Shown one piece after another: positions 34,247-44,277 of a stretch of 64,000 bases of DNA; positions within the stretch are counted from its first letter, which is position 1; each line of letters begins with the position of its first letter. The notes beneath the pieces were generated by a model. It did not search any database. It saw only the letters and a list, made by a program, of their open reading frames with translations, and was not told where the DNA came from. The position numbers and the translations under genes were made by a program. Origin of the DNA: Chaetoderma sp. LZ-2023a (Eukaryota; Mollusca; Caudofoveata; Chaetodermatida; Chaetodermatidae); NCBI GenBank assembly GCA_034401795.1, contig CM067374.1, positions 130,206,901 to 130,270,900 of the forward strand, read 5' to 3'.

Positions 34247-35315
34247 TAGGGCTGCGCGATATACCGATACCATATTTAAAACCGATATCCTGCACTGACG
34301 GTTTCATAACCGATTATAAAAAATAAATATCGAAAAACCGAATATGAACATATTTTTGGTTTTTCATATCAGGATTGTTAAAAATAAAAGATACTAACGA
34401 GCATGAAAAGCGTAATGAATAATAATGACCATACTTTCCATTAAGCTACGTTCGGGGCAACTAATAATTGAACATGGCCCCAATTGCGCATATTGTGTAA
34501 CCCTGTAACTCGCTGTACGCCGAGAGAAGTCAAGCAGCGAATTAATTAAATAAATATCCACTCGTCTTTTCTCTGGTAGTCTCAGATAAATTTGCAATAT
34601 AAAACACAATACTAGCGCTGGAATTTGTCATTGAAATTTGTATCGGGGAAAACATTTCTAAACAACGGCATCCATTTTATTTACTTCACCGGCTAATTAA
34701 CATAATGCAAAGTCGTCCCAAAACTAAATCGCCCGAATGCATAAAAATCTCGCCAATAAATATAATGCTGAATACACTTTGCTGATTAGGATATAATTTT
34801 AAATAAAATTATTACTCAAACCATTTTTAAAACGTTATCTTCTATGCACAATATCACATTAACTTATGAAATTCGCGTTCGAAATATTACAGTTAATATT
34901 TTCTTCAAGGCATGATTTCGTCCTCGGGCCGAATTGGAAATGAAAGAAGAAAGGGAGATAATTACATCATAATTAATTACAAACACATGATTTACGTCTT
35001 TTCGCAACCTGTTTTGCTGATTTATGATTAATTTTGACAAAATAAACGATATTTATTTAACTGTACGTAATATTTAGGCTGTCTAATTAATAATTTCACT
35101 CCCGCGATGATGGATATTATAAGGTATATTAAGCTTTAAAGGCGTAAAACGTTATGAATGTATCAGGGCGTGAAAGTTTTATACGTTCTGTTTTCGTGCT
35201 ATTTTTTATCATTTAAATTTTTTGTTTCATGTCCATAAAACCGATATTCGGTTAAAACCGATGTGAAAAGTCATATCGAAACCAATATAGCTGTAAGCCA
35301 AACCATGCAGCCCTA
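34247..35315. mobile_element. Inner non-autonomous hAT-like element with 8-bp target duplication
   Basis: Termini TAGGGCTGCGCGATAT and, inverted, TAGGGCTGCATGGTTTGG. Flanks are CCGCATCG (34239-34246) and CCGCGTCG (35316-35323), an 8-bp target duplication with one change, as hAT transposition gives. The interior is AT-rich and non-coding. Subterminal parts resemble the element at 25825-26750. Confidence 0.8.
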
Positions 35316-35339
35316 CCGCGTCGTACAAAAGCAAGCGAG

Positions 35340-35512
35340 TTTCACTTCAAGAGTATACTTACCTCCCTAATACTTTTGATATTGCTAAATATTGGCTTTC
35401 ACTCAATAAACACTCAGATTTAAAACAGTTAGGTGCCCCTACTGGGCAGGGAGTCAGAGCGTAGTCTGGCGGATGCCAGCCCCACCACCGCGCATGCGCA
35501 GACTAGCACTTC
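35340..35512 (+). repeat. DIRS left inverted terminal repeat
   Basis: TTTCACTTCAAGAGTATACT (outer part) then TACCTCCCTAATACTTTTGA ... ATGCGCAGACTAGCACTTCC. From 35357 on it is the inverted copy of the right repeat. The outermost 17 bases are unique to this end. Confidence 0.9.
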
Positions 35513-35624
35513 CTCTTTGCTAGATTATTGGCAAAGAGAACACACATGTTTTTCAGTCATAAGCTTTTCTTGCTCATTAACGTTGTTATTGGTGTTATTT
35601 TGGAAGTGATAAGACCTGATTTGG

Positions 35625-35675
35625 ATGGCGGGAGGATACACTTCGCCACCGGAGGACGTTGGACCTTTAAATCAG
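35625..35675 (+). CDS. Possible 5' coding exon of DIRS ORF1
   Basis: MAGGYTSPPEDVGPLNQ (17 codons) ends in a donor-like CAG|GTGACT, phase 0. The gag frame downstream has an acceptor-like TTTCAG at 36438, also phase 0, just before GPGCASCGRF. Splicing would replace the odd hydrophobic 47-residue start of the unspliced frame. Inference only. Confidence 0.35.
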
Positions 35676-36297
35676 GTGACTTCTAGTAAAATTAGCGAGT
35701 TTTCTTCCCGGTGTATTGTGTTTCCGGGACTCGCGTTTACCGTGATAAGCGCCTTAGTTAGTTGGTTTAGGTCAACTCGGTGCTACCTAGGACTAATTTC
35801 TCTTTCTGTTTCTGTCCACAGGTCTGTATGACGCTAGGTTGTGACGTCACAGTTCCAGAGAATTAGTATTCTCTCCACCATGGTTCCATTTCCTACTAAC
35901 ACTGTCAGGTTATCTAACCAAATGAAAAATTATGCCCAGTGAGTTGGAGGCCTGGTATAAAGGTCTTCTCACTTTGCCCTCTTGTTCCAATTCCTTCCCC
36001 ATGAGGTGGAGAGAGTTAAGAGGCGTGCAGATGGTGGAGTTTCCGGTTCGTCACGTTGGATGGTTTGTCTATACAAAGTGTCAGGTATCTAGTCATTGGT
36101 AATGTGGTGATGTTAATTATTGTAAACAATCAAAGGGAGATAATTAACATTTTTGCCAGTAAAGAGTTATCTATATGTATCTGATGGTTGTGTAGTCAAC
36201 TTATCCATTCAGCATACAATTCGTCTTTGCACTTGGATGTTTTGTTGGGATCGAATTTTTCCTGTCACGGGATTAATGACGTCATAATCAGCTGGCT

Positions 36298-38499
36298 ATG
36301 TATTTATTAGCAATTCAAGCGCTAGGCTGGTTTTTGATGTATATTGATCTTTATGATCGTTTTTCCTTCTCCTTGAGTTGGATTGAGTTTCTAAGCTTAA
36401 CTAGTTGCTCATACTCCTTGTCCTTTGCCCTGTTTCAGGGACCGGGTTGCGCGTCCTGTGGACGTTTTATGCATCTGAAGTTCTGGCCGCATCTGTGTTA
36501 TCGATGTAGCCCTTGTGGTCCATTGATTAATTGTGACATATGTAAGCACTGGGGGGGCGTGTTAATGTCCGAATTCTTGTGCTGCTTACAGGCGACGGAC
36601 AAGGTGGTAGTGGTGGAGAAGAAGAAGAAGCGGAAACGAGAGGTTGTAAGTGAGAAGGGTAAGGGGAAGGTCTCGTCCGCGGTGGATATGGAGACCTTCC
36701 GGACCGAGATGTTGGGAGAGATGAGGAGGACAATAAAAGATTTGGTTCCAGGGTTGCTTCGTGGCATGCTTCCTGGACCAGATCCTTTATTGTCCTCGTC
36801 ATCGGCTTCGGAGCAGGTAATCCCCGCCTCTGGATCGATTTTCCTTAGTCCGCTTCCGTTGTCCGACGATTCAGAGGTGGCCCCATTAGAGGGGGCGTTC
36901 CACGGCCCTGGCAGCAGGCTTATTGCCGCGCCGATAGGGGACCGTGGACGGTTGTCGCTGGAACCCGCTGGCTGCTTATCAGTCCAGGGGTATCCGCACG
37001 CCGCGGTGGCCAGTACCTCCTATGGCACCGTTCCTGGTCAGCCCGGGTTAGCTCTCTTTGCTGACCCGGGGTCTAATCTTTCTGACCAGGGTGATGAGGA
37101 TTACCTGCTAGGGTCGCCGTCTGACGACGTGGACATGGATGAAGACGTTTGTGCACCCCTCGCGGGGAATACAGGCGCTTTTTTCCACGGTATTACTCAC
37201 CCTGGAGTAAGGTCCGCGGTTCAGGTGGTGGCCCAGGGCGCTGCTGATGGCCAGCGGTACCGCATACCTCGGCTTGCCGAGAGTGTAGCTGGTGCTGGCC
37301 GGGCCCGTGGTAGAGCTATATATACCCCGCGCTCTACCGCGGTGCCTGCTCCTGGTCAAACCAGTGATATTCTCATGCCGGTGCTGACAGGCCCGCATGT
37401 TTTCCCTGGCTTGCCAGGTGTATCAGCGTACCCGCCGTCAAGTACTGCTTGCGCTCAGGAGGAAGACGAAGGACCCCGTCTTGTAGAGCGCTCGCAGTTA
37501 GCCACGGAGGAGGATTGGTATAACGCTTGCCAGTGGTTGGTGAGCGTTAGGCCTGATCTGCCCGTGGAGCAGTCGGCTAGCCACCGTGTTCACACGCCGT
37601 GGTTAGCTGGGAATCCAACTGCTAACGCTATGCCTTCTCTGCCGCTGGCGGAGCATGTCGTTGACATGTTCAAGGCGGCGGAGGCGTCCATTAACACGAG
37701 TGGACGTCTCGCGAAGGCCCCTCGCGAGGTGGCCAAGCGTTGTCGCATCGTGCCCCTGGACTACCAGCGGTACGGTGTGGTACCCAAGCCCAGCGTGGAT
37801 GACCGCGCGGCTTTGGGTGAGGATACGCGGCCAGGATCCCGTTCTGACGCGGGGGTCTTGTGCGCGAACGCGTTGCGTTCGGCGAATACCGCGTTGCGTG
37901 ATGCGGAGGAGAGTGGGCGGGCTTCGATTGCCGCTCTGTCCCACGTCTCCCAGCTGTTACAGGGGGTAGTAACGGCATCCGCATCGCGCCAGCCAGGCCC
38001 GCTCGCGGTCCAGCGTACCATCCAGGATGGTGTTAACCTGGCGCTGGACTGTATGACGCGGGCGGTGACCAGGAGTGTCAGGGCAAGACGCACTTTTGCC
38101 CTGGACAATTTGTGCCCGTCTCAGGACCTGTATAATAGGCTACTCCGTACGCCTATGACGGGTCCTGGTCTTTTTGGAGGTGAGGGATGTCGCCACCTCC
38201 AGGAGACGGTCACCCTGGTGAATAACCAGAGGGCGCTGCGCGAACAGTTTGAGGTACTGCGTCGTGCTAACGTTCGCGCCGCGGCCCCTGCGTATCGTCC
38301 CCTGCAGGCTCGAGGTGGTGCTGGCCAAGTCAGAGGCCAGCCGCCGTCGCAGCGCCGGCCTCGGCCGCGTGCGATTCGGCCAGCAGTGAGGGGGGCGCAG
38401 GCTCCTCAGCCGCCGTCAGCCAGGCAGCCGCCCGTGCACCGAGGTGCGCGCGGGGCGGGGCGGGTCGCGCGAGGATCTGGGCGTGGTTATCGTTCCTGA
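36298..38499 (+). CDS. DIRS ORF1, gag-like protein
   Basis: 733 codons as an unspliced frame. Residues about 48-90 are cysteine/histidine-rich (CASCGRFMHLKFWPHLCYRC, then CDICKHW), which looks zinc-binding. Next come a basic patch (KKKKRKREVV), acidic and Ser/Pro-rich segments, a helical central region, and a very basic Arg/Pro/Gln-rich tail that may bind nucleic acid. The true start may lie at 36439 (after splicing) rather than 36298, because the first 47 residues are hydrophobic and intron-like. It overlaps the RT frame by 56 bases. Confidence 0.75.
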   Translation: MYLLAIQALGWFLMYIDLYDRFSFSLSWIEFLSLTSCSYSLSFALFQGPGCASCGRFMHLKFWPHLCYRCSPCGPLINCDICKHWGGVLMSEFLCCLQATDKVVVVEKKKKRKREVVSEKGKGKVSSAVDMETFRTEMLGEMRRTIKDLVPGLLRGMLPGPDPLLSSSSASEQVIPASGSIFLSPLPLSDDSEVAPLEGAFHGPGSRLIAAPIGDRGRLSLEPAGCLSVQGYPHAAVASTSYGTVPGQPGLALFADPGSNLSDQGDEDYLLGSPSDDVDMDEDVCAPLAGNTGAFFHGITHPGVRSAVQVVAQGAADGQRYRIPRLAESVAGAGRARGRAIYTPRSTAVPAPGQTSDILMPVLTGPHVFPGLPGVSAYPPSSTACAQEEDEGPRLVERSQLATEEDWYNACQWLVSVRPDLPVEQSASHRVHTPWLAGNPTANAMPSLPLAEHVVDMFKAAEASINTSGRLAKAPREVAKRCRIVPLDYQRYGVVPKPSVDDRAALGEDTRPGSRSDAGVLCANALRSANTALRDAEESGRASIAALSHVSQLLQGVVTASASRQPGPLAVQRTIQDGVNLALDCMTRAVTRSVRARRTFALDNLCPSQDLYNRLLRTPMTGPGLFGGEGCRHLQETVTLVNNQRALREQFEVLRRANVRAAAPAYRPLQARGGAGQVRGQPPSQRRPRPRAIRPAVRGAQAPQPPSARQPPVHRGARGAGRVARGSGRGYRS

Positions 38500-40630
38500 C
38501 AGGGCGCTTACCGCGGTAAGGACCACGCCGGTGTGTATGGCGACGGAGACAGTGCCGCTCTTGCATGCCTTGTGTCCACCGCGGTCCCTAGGTGGACCGG
38601 TGGGAGGCCGGCTTGCCGACCACATGCAAGAGTGGGAACGGTTAACTCAGGACCGTTTAGTCTTGCGATGGCTTTCCGTGGGGTATCATCCAGAGTGGAT
38701 GACAGGCCCGCCGTCGCGACTGTCTCTGGTGCCAATCTGGACTCCCGTTCCGAGAGATCCAGATCAAAGGTTGTGTATCGAGGAGGAGATAAATTCCCTC
38801 GTACAAAAAGGAGCTATTCAGCCGGCACAGAGGTGTCCGGGCTTCTATTCAACCCTGTTCTTGGTAACAAAACGCACCGGTGGGTGGAGACCGATTCTCA
38901 ACCTCAAGCCATTGAACAAGTTCATCGAGACGCCCAGTTTCAAGATGGAAACGGTGCGCTCGGTGTTGGCGGGGTTGGAGAGGGGGATGTGGACGGCGTC
39001 GATAGATTTGAAGGACGCTTATTTCCACATCCCCATCCACAGGAGTTTCTGTCGCTTCCTGAGATTTGCATTCCAGGGCAGACAGTGGGAATTCAGGGTG
39101 TTGCCCTTCGGAATTTCCACGGCTCCTCGGGTTTTCACCCGTGTGGTTCTTGCGATCACAGCATACCTCCGCAGGAGAAGCATAGCAGTCCACACGTACA
39201 TAGACGACTGGCTGTTGAAAGCGCACACCCGGGAAAGTTTGTCCGCCAATCTGGAGATTGTTTTGAAAATTCTCACAGACTTGGGCTGGATGATCAATTT
39301 CCCAAAATCAGAGCTGACTCCATCCCAGAAGTTTGTTTACCTGGGGATGTTCTTCGATCTGGAGACAGGATATGTTTATCCTACTCAGGAGAGGGTTCAA
39401 ATACTCATCTCGTTGATTCAGTCAGTGTGCGACAGTCGTCATGTCCTGGCACGGGTTTACTTGAGAATGCTGGGGTTGATGGTTTCGTTGGAACCAGTCA
39501 TTCCTCAGGCCGCCTTACGCAGGCGGCCGATCCAGTTGTTTCTCATGACACAATGGACCCAGAGTACAGGTTCGCTGGACTCGAATGTGTCAGTGTTGGC
39601 GCCTCTGATTCACCACCTGCAATGGTGGTTGAATACAGAGAATCTCTTACCGGGGGTTTTGCTAACCCCTCCCCACCCTCAGGTGACTGTGTATACAGAT
39701 GCATCGATGGAGGGCTGGGGAGCTTGCCTGGAAGAATCCACGATATCAGGGCTTTGGAATCTGGAACAGTCACAGGAACATATAAATCTACTGGAGCTAA
39801 GAGCAGTAGTCCTGGGCCTGGAACATTTCTTACAGAAAGTTCAGGGCAAGATTGTTCTTATTCGTTCAGACAACTCAACAGTTGTGACTTACATAAACCG
39901 CCAGGGCGGAACGAAGTCGCCCAGTCTCTGTATGATGACATGGAAACTGCTATGTTGGTGTCTGGATCACCAGATTACCTTGAAAGCAGTTCATATTCCG
40001 GGAAGGTTAAACCTGCTTGCAGACTCATTGAGCCGAAGGATGAGTGTTTTACCCACGGAATGGCAACTAAATCAATGTGTGGCGGATCGTCTGTTCGACC
40101 ATTGGGGGAAACCCAATATCGATTTGTTCGCAACGAGCAAGAATGCGAAGATGACGACGTACGTCTCTCCGATTCCGGATCCAAGCGCTTTCGCAACAGA
40201 TGCGTTAGCTATCAGCTGGGGGAGAATGTATGCATACGCATTCCCTCCAGCAATCCTGATTCCAAAAATTCTTCAGAAAATCAGACAAGAGGAATGCCAA
40301 GTGCTTCTGATCGCCCCGGATTGGCCAAGCCGATCATGGTATACGGATCTGCTGGACCTTCTGGTCTGCAATCCGGTTCCTCTGCCTCTGATGGACGATA
40401 TTATCTTCCAGGGCAAGGCCCTTCACAACAATCCGTCAATGTTCAGATTGACTGCGTGGATGTTGTCAAGGAATCTAGAATTAAGGAGGGCTTTTCTGAG
40501 CAAGCAGCCATGTTTATGGCCAAAGCCAGGAGGGGGTCAACCTCCAGAGCATATAATTATAAAATCAACAGATTTGCAGAATGGTGCTCAAAAAGATGTA
40601 TTGATCCAATGGATTCATCTATTCAAGTAG
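38444..40630 (+). CDS. DIRS reverse transcriptase / RNase H
   Basis: The frame is 728 codons long; a plausible initiator is the ATG at 38537. RT motifs in order are GGWRPILNLKPLNKFI, SIDLKDAYFHIPI, FRVLPFGISTAPRVF, the catalytic YIDDW, and KFVYLGMFFD. RNase H follows with YTDASMEGWGA, INLLELRAV, LIRSDNSTVV and ADSLSRR, so all acidic residues are in place. The C-terminal part (NIDLFATSKNAKM ... VLLIAPDWPSRSW) is the segment typical of DIRS/Ngaro RTs. No frameshift or stop. Confidence 0.92.
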   Translation: MRAGRGGSREDLGVVIVPDRALTAVRTTPVCMATETVPLLHALCPPRSLGGPVGGRLADHMQEWERLTQDRLVLRWLSVGYHPEWMTGPPSRLSLVPIWTPVPRDPDQRLCIEEEINSLVQKGAIQPAQRCPGFYSTLFLVTKRTGGWRPILNLKPLNKFIETPSFKMETVRSVLAGLERGMWTASIDLKDAYFHIPIHRSFCRFLRFAFQGRQWEFRVLPFGISTAPRVFTRVVLAITAYLRRRSIAVHTYIDDWLLKAHTRESLSANLEIVLKILTDLGWMINFPKSELTPSQKFVYLGMFFDLETGYVYPTQERVQILISLIQSVCDSRHVLARVYLRMLGLMVSLEPVIPQAALRRRPIQLFLMTQWTQSTGSLDSNVSVLAPLIHHLQWWLNTENLLPGVLLTPPHPQVTVYTDASMEGWGACLEESTISGLWNLEQSQEHINLLELRAVVLGLEHFLQKVQGKIVLIRSDNSTVVTYINRQGGTKSPSLCMMTWKLLCWCLDHQITLKAVHIPGRLNLLADSLSRRMSVLPTEWQLNQCVADRLFDHWGKPNIDLFATSKNAKMTTYVSPIPDPSAFATDALAISWGRMYAYAFPPAILIPKILQKIRQEECQVLLIAPDWPSRSWYTDLLDLLVCNPVPLPLMDDIIFQGKALHNNPSMFRLTAWMLSRNLELRRAFLSKQPCLWPKPGGGQPPEHIIIKSTDLQNGAQKDVLIQWIHLFK

Positions 40631-41469
40631 TAGCTGATTTCCTCTGTCACCTCTATGATGCCTATAGCCTCAAGCCTAACTCTATTGCTGGTTATAAATC
40701 AGCATTAATGTCTGTTATTCCTTGCTTGGCTAAGAGGGGAAGTGATGAAGTAAATACATTGAATGTATTAATTAAAGGCATGGGCAATCTAAGACCAAGG
40801 AATCCTCCTGTGATTCCGTCTTGGAGTTTATCGCTAGTGCTTCAAGTACTAGGTGATAAGCCTTTTGAACCACTTAGTTCCATTTCTATGAAACTATTAA
40901 CACTGAAGACTGTGTTTTTAATTGCTGCGGCCTCGGCTAGGCGTAGGAGTGAGATTCATGCCTTATCAGCCGAGGATGACCGTTTTGTGGTTTCAGGGGA
41001 AGGCCTTAAGCTGCTACCTAGGATTAATTTCTTGGCTAAAAATCAGTCGTTGAAATATCCAGGTCAACCTATTATTTTGCCTGCTTTAACTAGATATGAT
41101 CCTAATTCTAAAGCATGGTGTCCCGTCCGGGCGCTGCGCCGGTACAAACAACGTACGGCGGCATGGCGCACCGACCAGTCAGCGTTATGGTTGTCATATA
41201 TTGAACCCCATGGGAGGGCTTCTAAGGACACCATTTCCAGGTGGATTGTGGAGTGCATTCAGTTTTGCCATAAATCCGCCACCGGGAAGCAGGTTGACGT
41301 GGCCAAGGCTCACAGTGTCCGCGGCGTAGTGACATCCACGGCCCTATTTAATGGGGTCCCTGTGGATGATATTATGTCGGTGGCTCAGTGGCACTGTGAG
41401 TCAAGTTTTACAGACCATTATCTCCGTGACACCTCTAATCCTCTCGCCTTGTCGGTTTTGAAAAAATAA
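40510..41469 (+). CDS. DIRS tyrosine recombinase
   Basis: 320 codons from the ATG at 40510, in a frame that overlaps the RT end by about 120 bases. The N-terminal SAM-like part includes SRAYNYKINRFAEWC and SIAGYKSALMSVI. Catalytic residues are seen as SARRRSEIHAL (Arg), AHSVRGVV (His-x-x-Arg) and SFTDHYLRD (Tyr). It inserts the circular DNA copy in place of an integrase. The same frame is open upstream to 38533, giving 978 codons, but that stretch is antisense to no known domain and overlaps RT. Confidence 0.92.
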   Translation: MFMAKARRGSTSRAYNYKINRFAEWCSKRCIDPMDSSIQVVADFLCHLYDAYSLKPNSIAGYKSALMSVIPCLAKRGSDEVNTLNVLIKGMGNLRPRNPPVIPSWSLSLVLQVLGDKPFEPLSSISMKLLTLKTVFLIAAASARRRSEIHALSAEDDRFVVSGEGLKLLPRINFLAKNQSLKYPGQPIILPALTRYDPNSKAWCPVRALRRYKQRTAAWRTDQSALWLSYIEPHGRASKDTISRWIVECIQFCHKSATGKQVDVAKAHSVRGVVTSTALFNGVPVDDIMSVAQWHCESSFTDHYLRDTSNPLALSVLKK

Positions 41470-42011
41470 ATCGGTTTATATTTTTTGAGGTGATTTCCTC
41501 ATTACTTATATATATCACAATTAATTTATGGAAACACCCACTTTTTTGGGCCTGCATCAGTCTTTACCGATGGGAAGATGATGTCAGCAGCCATTTTCAA
41601 CAAGGTCAGTCTTGTTCATGTGTTGTCCGTTGTTGATTGTATTGTCACGATTACCCGTTATTAATATGGTGATGGTTTGTGTATTTGTGTGGTTCATTGT
41701 TGAGAGTTACGAAAATGGAGCTTTTTCGTCTCTGTCCTGTAGTACATGGCACTTGTACGTAGAGAGCGTATAGGACATTGAGGTCAGTCGACTCTTCCTC
41801 CCAGGAAGGAGGGGGGGGGGGAGCGCATATGACATTCGGTCATCTCTCATACATCGGTCGTGTTATCCGATGGTTAGTCAAATCCTGACTGTTTTTTCTT
41901 ACAGTTTCAGAAGTTTAAGTGCCTTAAACGCAGAAAAGCGTATTGGGATGAGCTGGTCTTTTGACCTCGCCTCCCTCCCGCCAGATTCACTTTCGAATTC
42001 TGGCAATATCA

Positions 42012-42107
42012 AAAGTATTAGGGAGGTAAGTATACTCTTGAAGTGAAATAAACGAAATCTAGGATTTCTTTTTTCACGAGAGAGTTGATACTTACCTCCC
42101 TAGATAC
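42012..42107. repeat. DIRS internal complementary region
   Basis: AAGTATACTCTTGAAGTGAAA is the complement of the left outer end, and TAAACGAAATCTAGG ... AGAGTTGATACTTACC is the complement of the right outer end. They are fused at AAA/TAAACG exactly as the circular junction would be. The region is flanked on both sides by the GGGAGGTAAGTAT / ATACTTACCTCCC words of the terminal repeats. Confidence 0.9.
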
Positions 42108-42179
42108 GGACCCGGCCTCTCCACCCCACAGAGGCTCGGTCTTCAGGCTCTTAATAGTTGCATGTGTGTCAGCCAATAA

Positions 42180-42387
42180 TCTAGTCAGAGGAAGTGCTAG
42201 TCTGCGCATGCGCGGTGGTGGGGCTGGCATCCGCCAGACTACGCTCTGACTCCCTGCCCAGTAGGGGCACCTAACTGTTTTAAATCTGAGTGTTTATTGA
42301 GTGAAAGCCAATATTTAGCAATATCAAAAGTATTAGGGAGGTAAGTATCAACTCTCTCGTGAAAAAAGAAATCCTAGATTTCGTTTA
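42180..42387 (-). repeat. DIRS right inverted terminal repeat
   Basis: Inverted copy of 35356-35520 with almost no differences, plus a unique outer end ATCAACTCTCTCGTGAAAAA ... TTTCGTTTA. Near-identity of the two repeats points to a young insertion. Confidence 0.9.
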
Positions 42388-43434
42388 TTTTCTTCTATAG
42401 TACATAAACAGTAAAAGCTGTTCATTGCCTCCCACCGCGGTTCTTTAACGCAAGAAATTTGAATTAAATTTAAGGAATTTTCATTGCTGGCGTTATGGTA
42501 GATGTGTTTAAAAGCCGAACTAAATATGTTTGCAACGATTTATTGAAAATATTGCGAGAATTGTCCAAGAACAATTTTGTAAAATTTACGTGGCGTTACC
42601 AGATTTCGTAACTAACAGTCGTGATTTGTCCCTAAATTTTCTGCTCTAAAATCCTTCCTCGAGGTAAAGTTACATCGTAGTTTAAAAAGGTTATTGTATC
42701 CGCATATTATTTAGTGTTTAACGTCTGAAATCAATGGTCATATCCGATTTTACTGAATTAATCTCACTTGAAATTTTTTTTTGGGTGTGTTACGATTCAG
42801 AAAACAAGTATCGTGTATCGTATCATGGAGAAAGTATCGGGATGCATCTAATGCCCTAATTATAGAGTACTTGGGTATGATAATGAGTGCAGTCTTTCTA
42901 TTTTGTCATGTTTCTAAACATTTTGACCCTTGCAATTCCGGTGTCTCAATTTCAAGACAGCTACACAGATTAACTACATGTAAACTTTTGGATATTTTGA
43001 AACTAATTTGACTGGTACGTGATGCAGCAATCAATATACAACAGAGCATTCTCTATGTCATGAATGATTTGTCATTTCTGGTTTGTGAGTGTTAAAGGGT
43101 TAATATTGCCAGGAATCACTGAATCAGAAAATACATGTAGCTTATTATTAACCCAGTACTTGTCAAAAAAATTATTGTTGTTGATGAATTTACACTTGCA
43201 GGTCAAGAGAGAGAATTTTTGAAAATTAACCGCTGGAATGGCGGCATAGTCAATGTTGCTAACTAGAACATAATTAGGATTGCCACATTGTGGTTCTATC
43301 TATAAATAAGATATTCGTAACAACATTAGAATATAGAATTGAATTAAACTACTTTGCATTTCTTGTTGATGATATAAAATAATGTTTCAGTCGCCATTAG
43401 CATATTCCTGGCAGTGGGGAACTACTTTATCCCT

Positions 43435-43623
43435 TTAACACTCACTCTTGAGAAATGCCCAGTTGCAGACCTAGAAGACTATTTTTGAAAATTTACCCAC
43501 TAATGACTGGCTTGATAATCGAGCCAGTCATCCCAGCGGTAGATTAAAAAAAATAATCCTTTGGTTTGCAAATACTGACTCTATGAGACAATTACATTTT
43601 TTCGGAACAAATTTGACCGTTAA
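43435..43623. mobile_element. Family A hairpin MITE
   Basis: TTTAACACTCACTCTTGAG at the left and AATTTGACCGTTAA at the right; tip GGCTTGATAATCGAGCC. Confidence 0.7.
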
Positions 43624-44063
43624 CCATATTAAAAAGTTAAGTACAAGGACTGACAAAGTTCTACTATCTTCAGGCTAACATTGACGCTGACATACGGTGT
43701 ACCATGTTAAATGTAATCAATCCTTGCCAATATCAGCAAATTATATATTTATATTTTCGGGAACTTGCGGTTATGAGTCTACATGTAGGTATCGATACCT
43801 TGAAACTAACCCTTGCACACATGCACACATACATGTACGCACCCACATAAATATAATACACTCCTCCCCTTATGTGGCAAGGATAAAAATTGACCAACCC
43901 TTCTACTGATTCTAGTTAATTGGCTGGTGTACATTTTGGAAACAATGTTGCTGAAAGATGTTTCTCTCATAGGCAGCAACAACTTACCACAAGATGTTTC
44001 CAAAATGAATATCGTAGGCAAAGGACTGAAGCTTAGGCATCTGAAATTTCATGTGTCTAACGA

Positions 44064-44258
44064 TTAATGCTTTCAGCGATAAATTCCCCATATCCTATTT
44101 CCAAGGCAACCTTACAGGAAAACTGTTGAATATTTTGAAATTAATTTGACTGGAAGCTGTTGCTGCAGCTGCCAATCAAATTAATTTCAAAATATTCAAC
44201 AGAATAAGTTTTATATCGTAAAGAATCTACTTTTTCTCGGATTTCTTGTTGAAAGAGT
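44064..44258. mobile_element. Family B hairpin MITE adjacent to the exon 5 acceptor
   Basis: TTAATGCTTTCAGCGATAAATTCC at the left; the right end TTTCTTGTTGAAAGAGT stops about 20 bp before the exon 5 acceptor. The core hairpin is CTGTTGAATATTTTGAAATT with its complement, tip GCTGTTGCTGCAGCTGCC. Confidence 0.75.
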
Positions 44259-44277
44259 CTTCCATTTTCAATTTCAG

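Larger units (their letters stand above)
35340..42387 (+). mobile_element. Intact DIRS-type tyrosine-recombinase retrotransposon
   Basis: About 7.05 kb. Inverted terminal repeats (35356-35512 and 42192-42350) enclose gag-like, RT/RNase H and tyrosine recombinase ORFs, none of them interrupted. An internal complementary region near 42015-42107 carries the complements of both outer ends joined together, the diagnostic feature of DIRS elements that replicate through a circle. There are no LTRs and no integrase. It sits about 17 bp right of the inner hAT-like element. Confidence 0.93.
33597..42850. mobile_element. Outer hAT-like element, interrupted by later insertions
   Basis: The left end GGGTGCAACGATACAC with ATGATACGATACA matches, inverted, the right end at about 42800-42850 (GTATCGTATCAT ... 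GTATCGGGATGCA). The roughly 45-bp termini are about 75% alike by eye. 'GGGTGCAACGATAC' ends are typical of some hAT families. No transposase is visible in the remaining flanks (33690-34238, 42388-42790). Confidence 0.5.

Noticed and set aside
36498..38735. Several minus-strand frames under DIRS gag and RT
   Set aside because: GC-rich shadows of the sense frames without domains.
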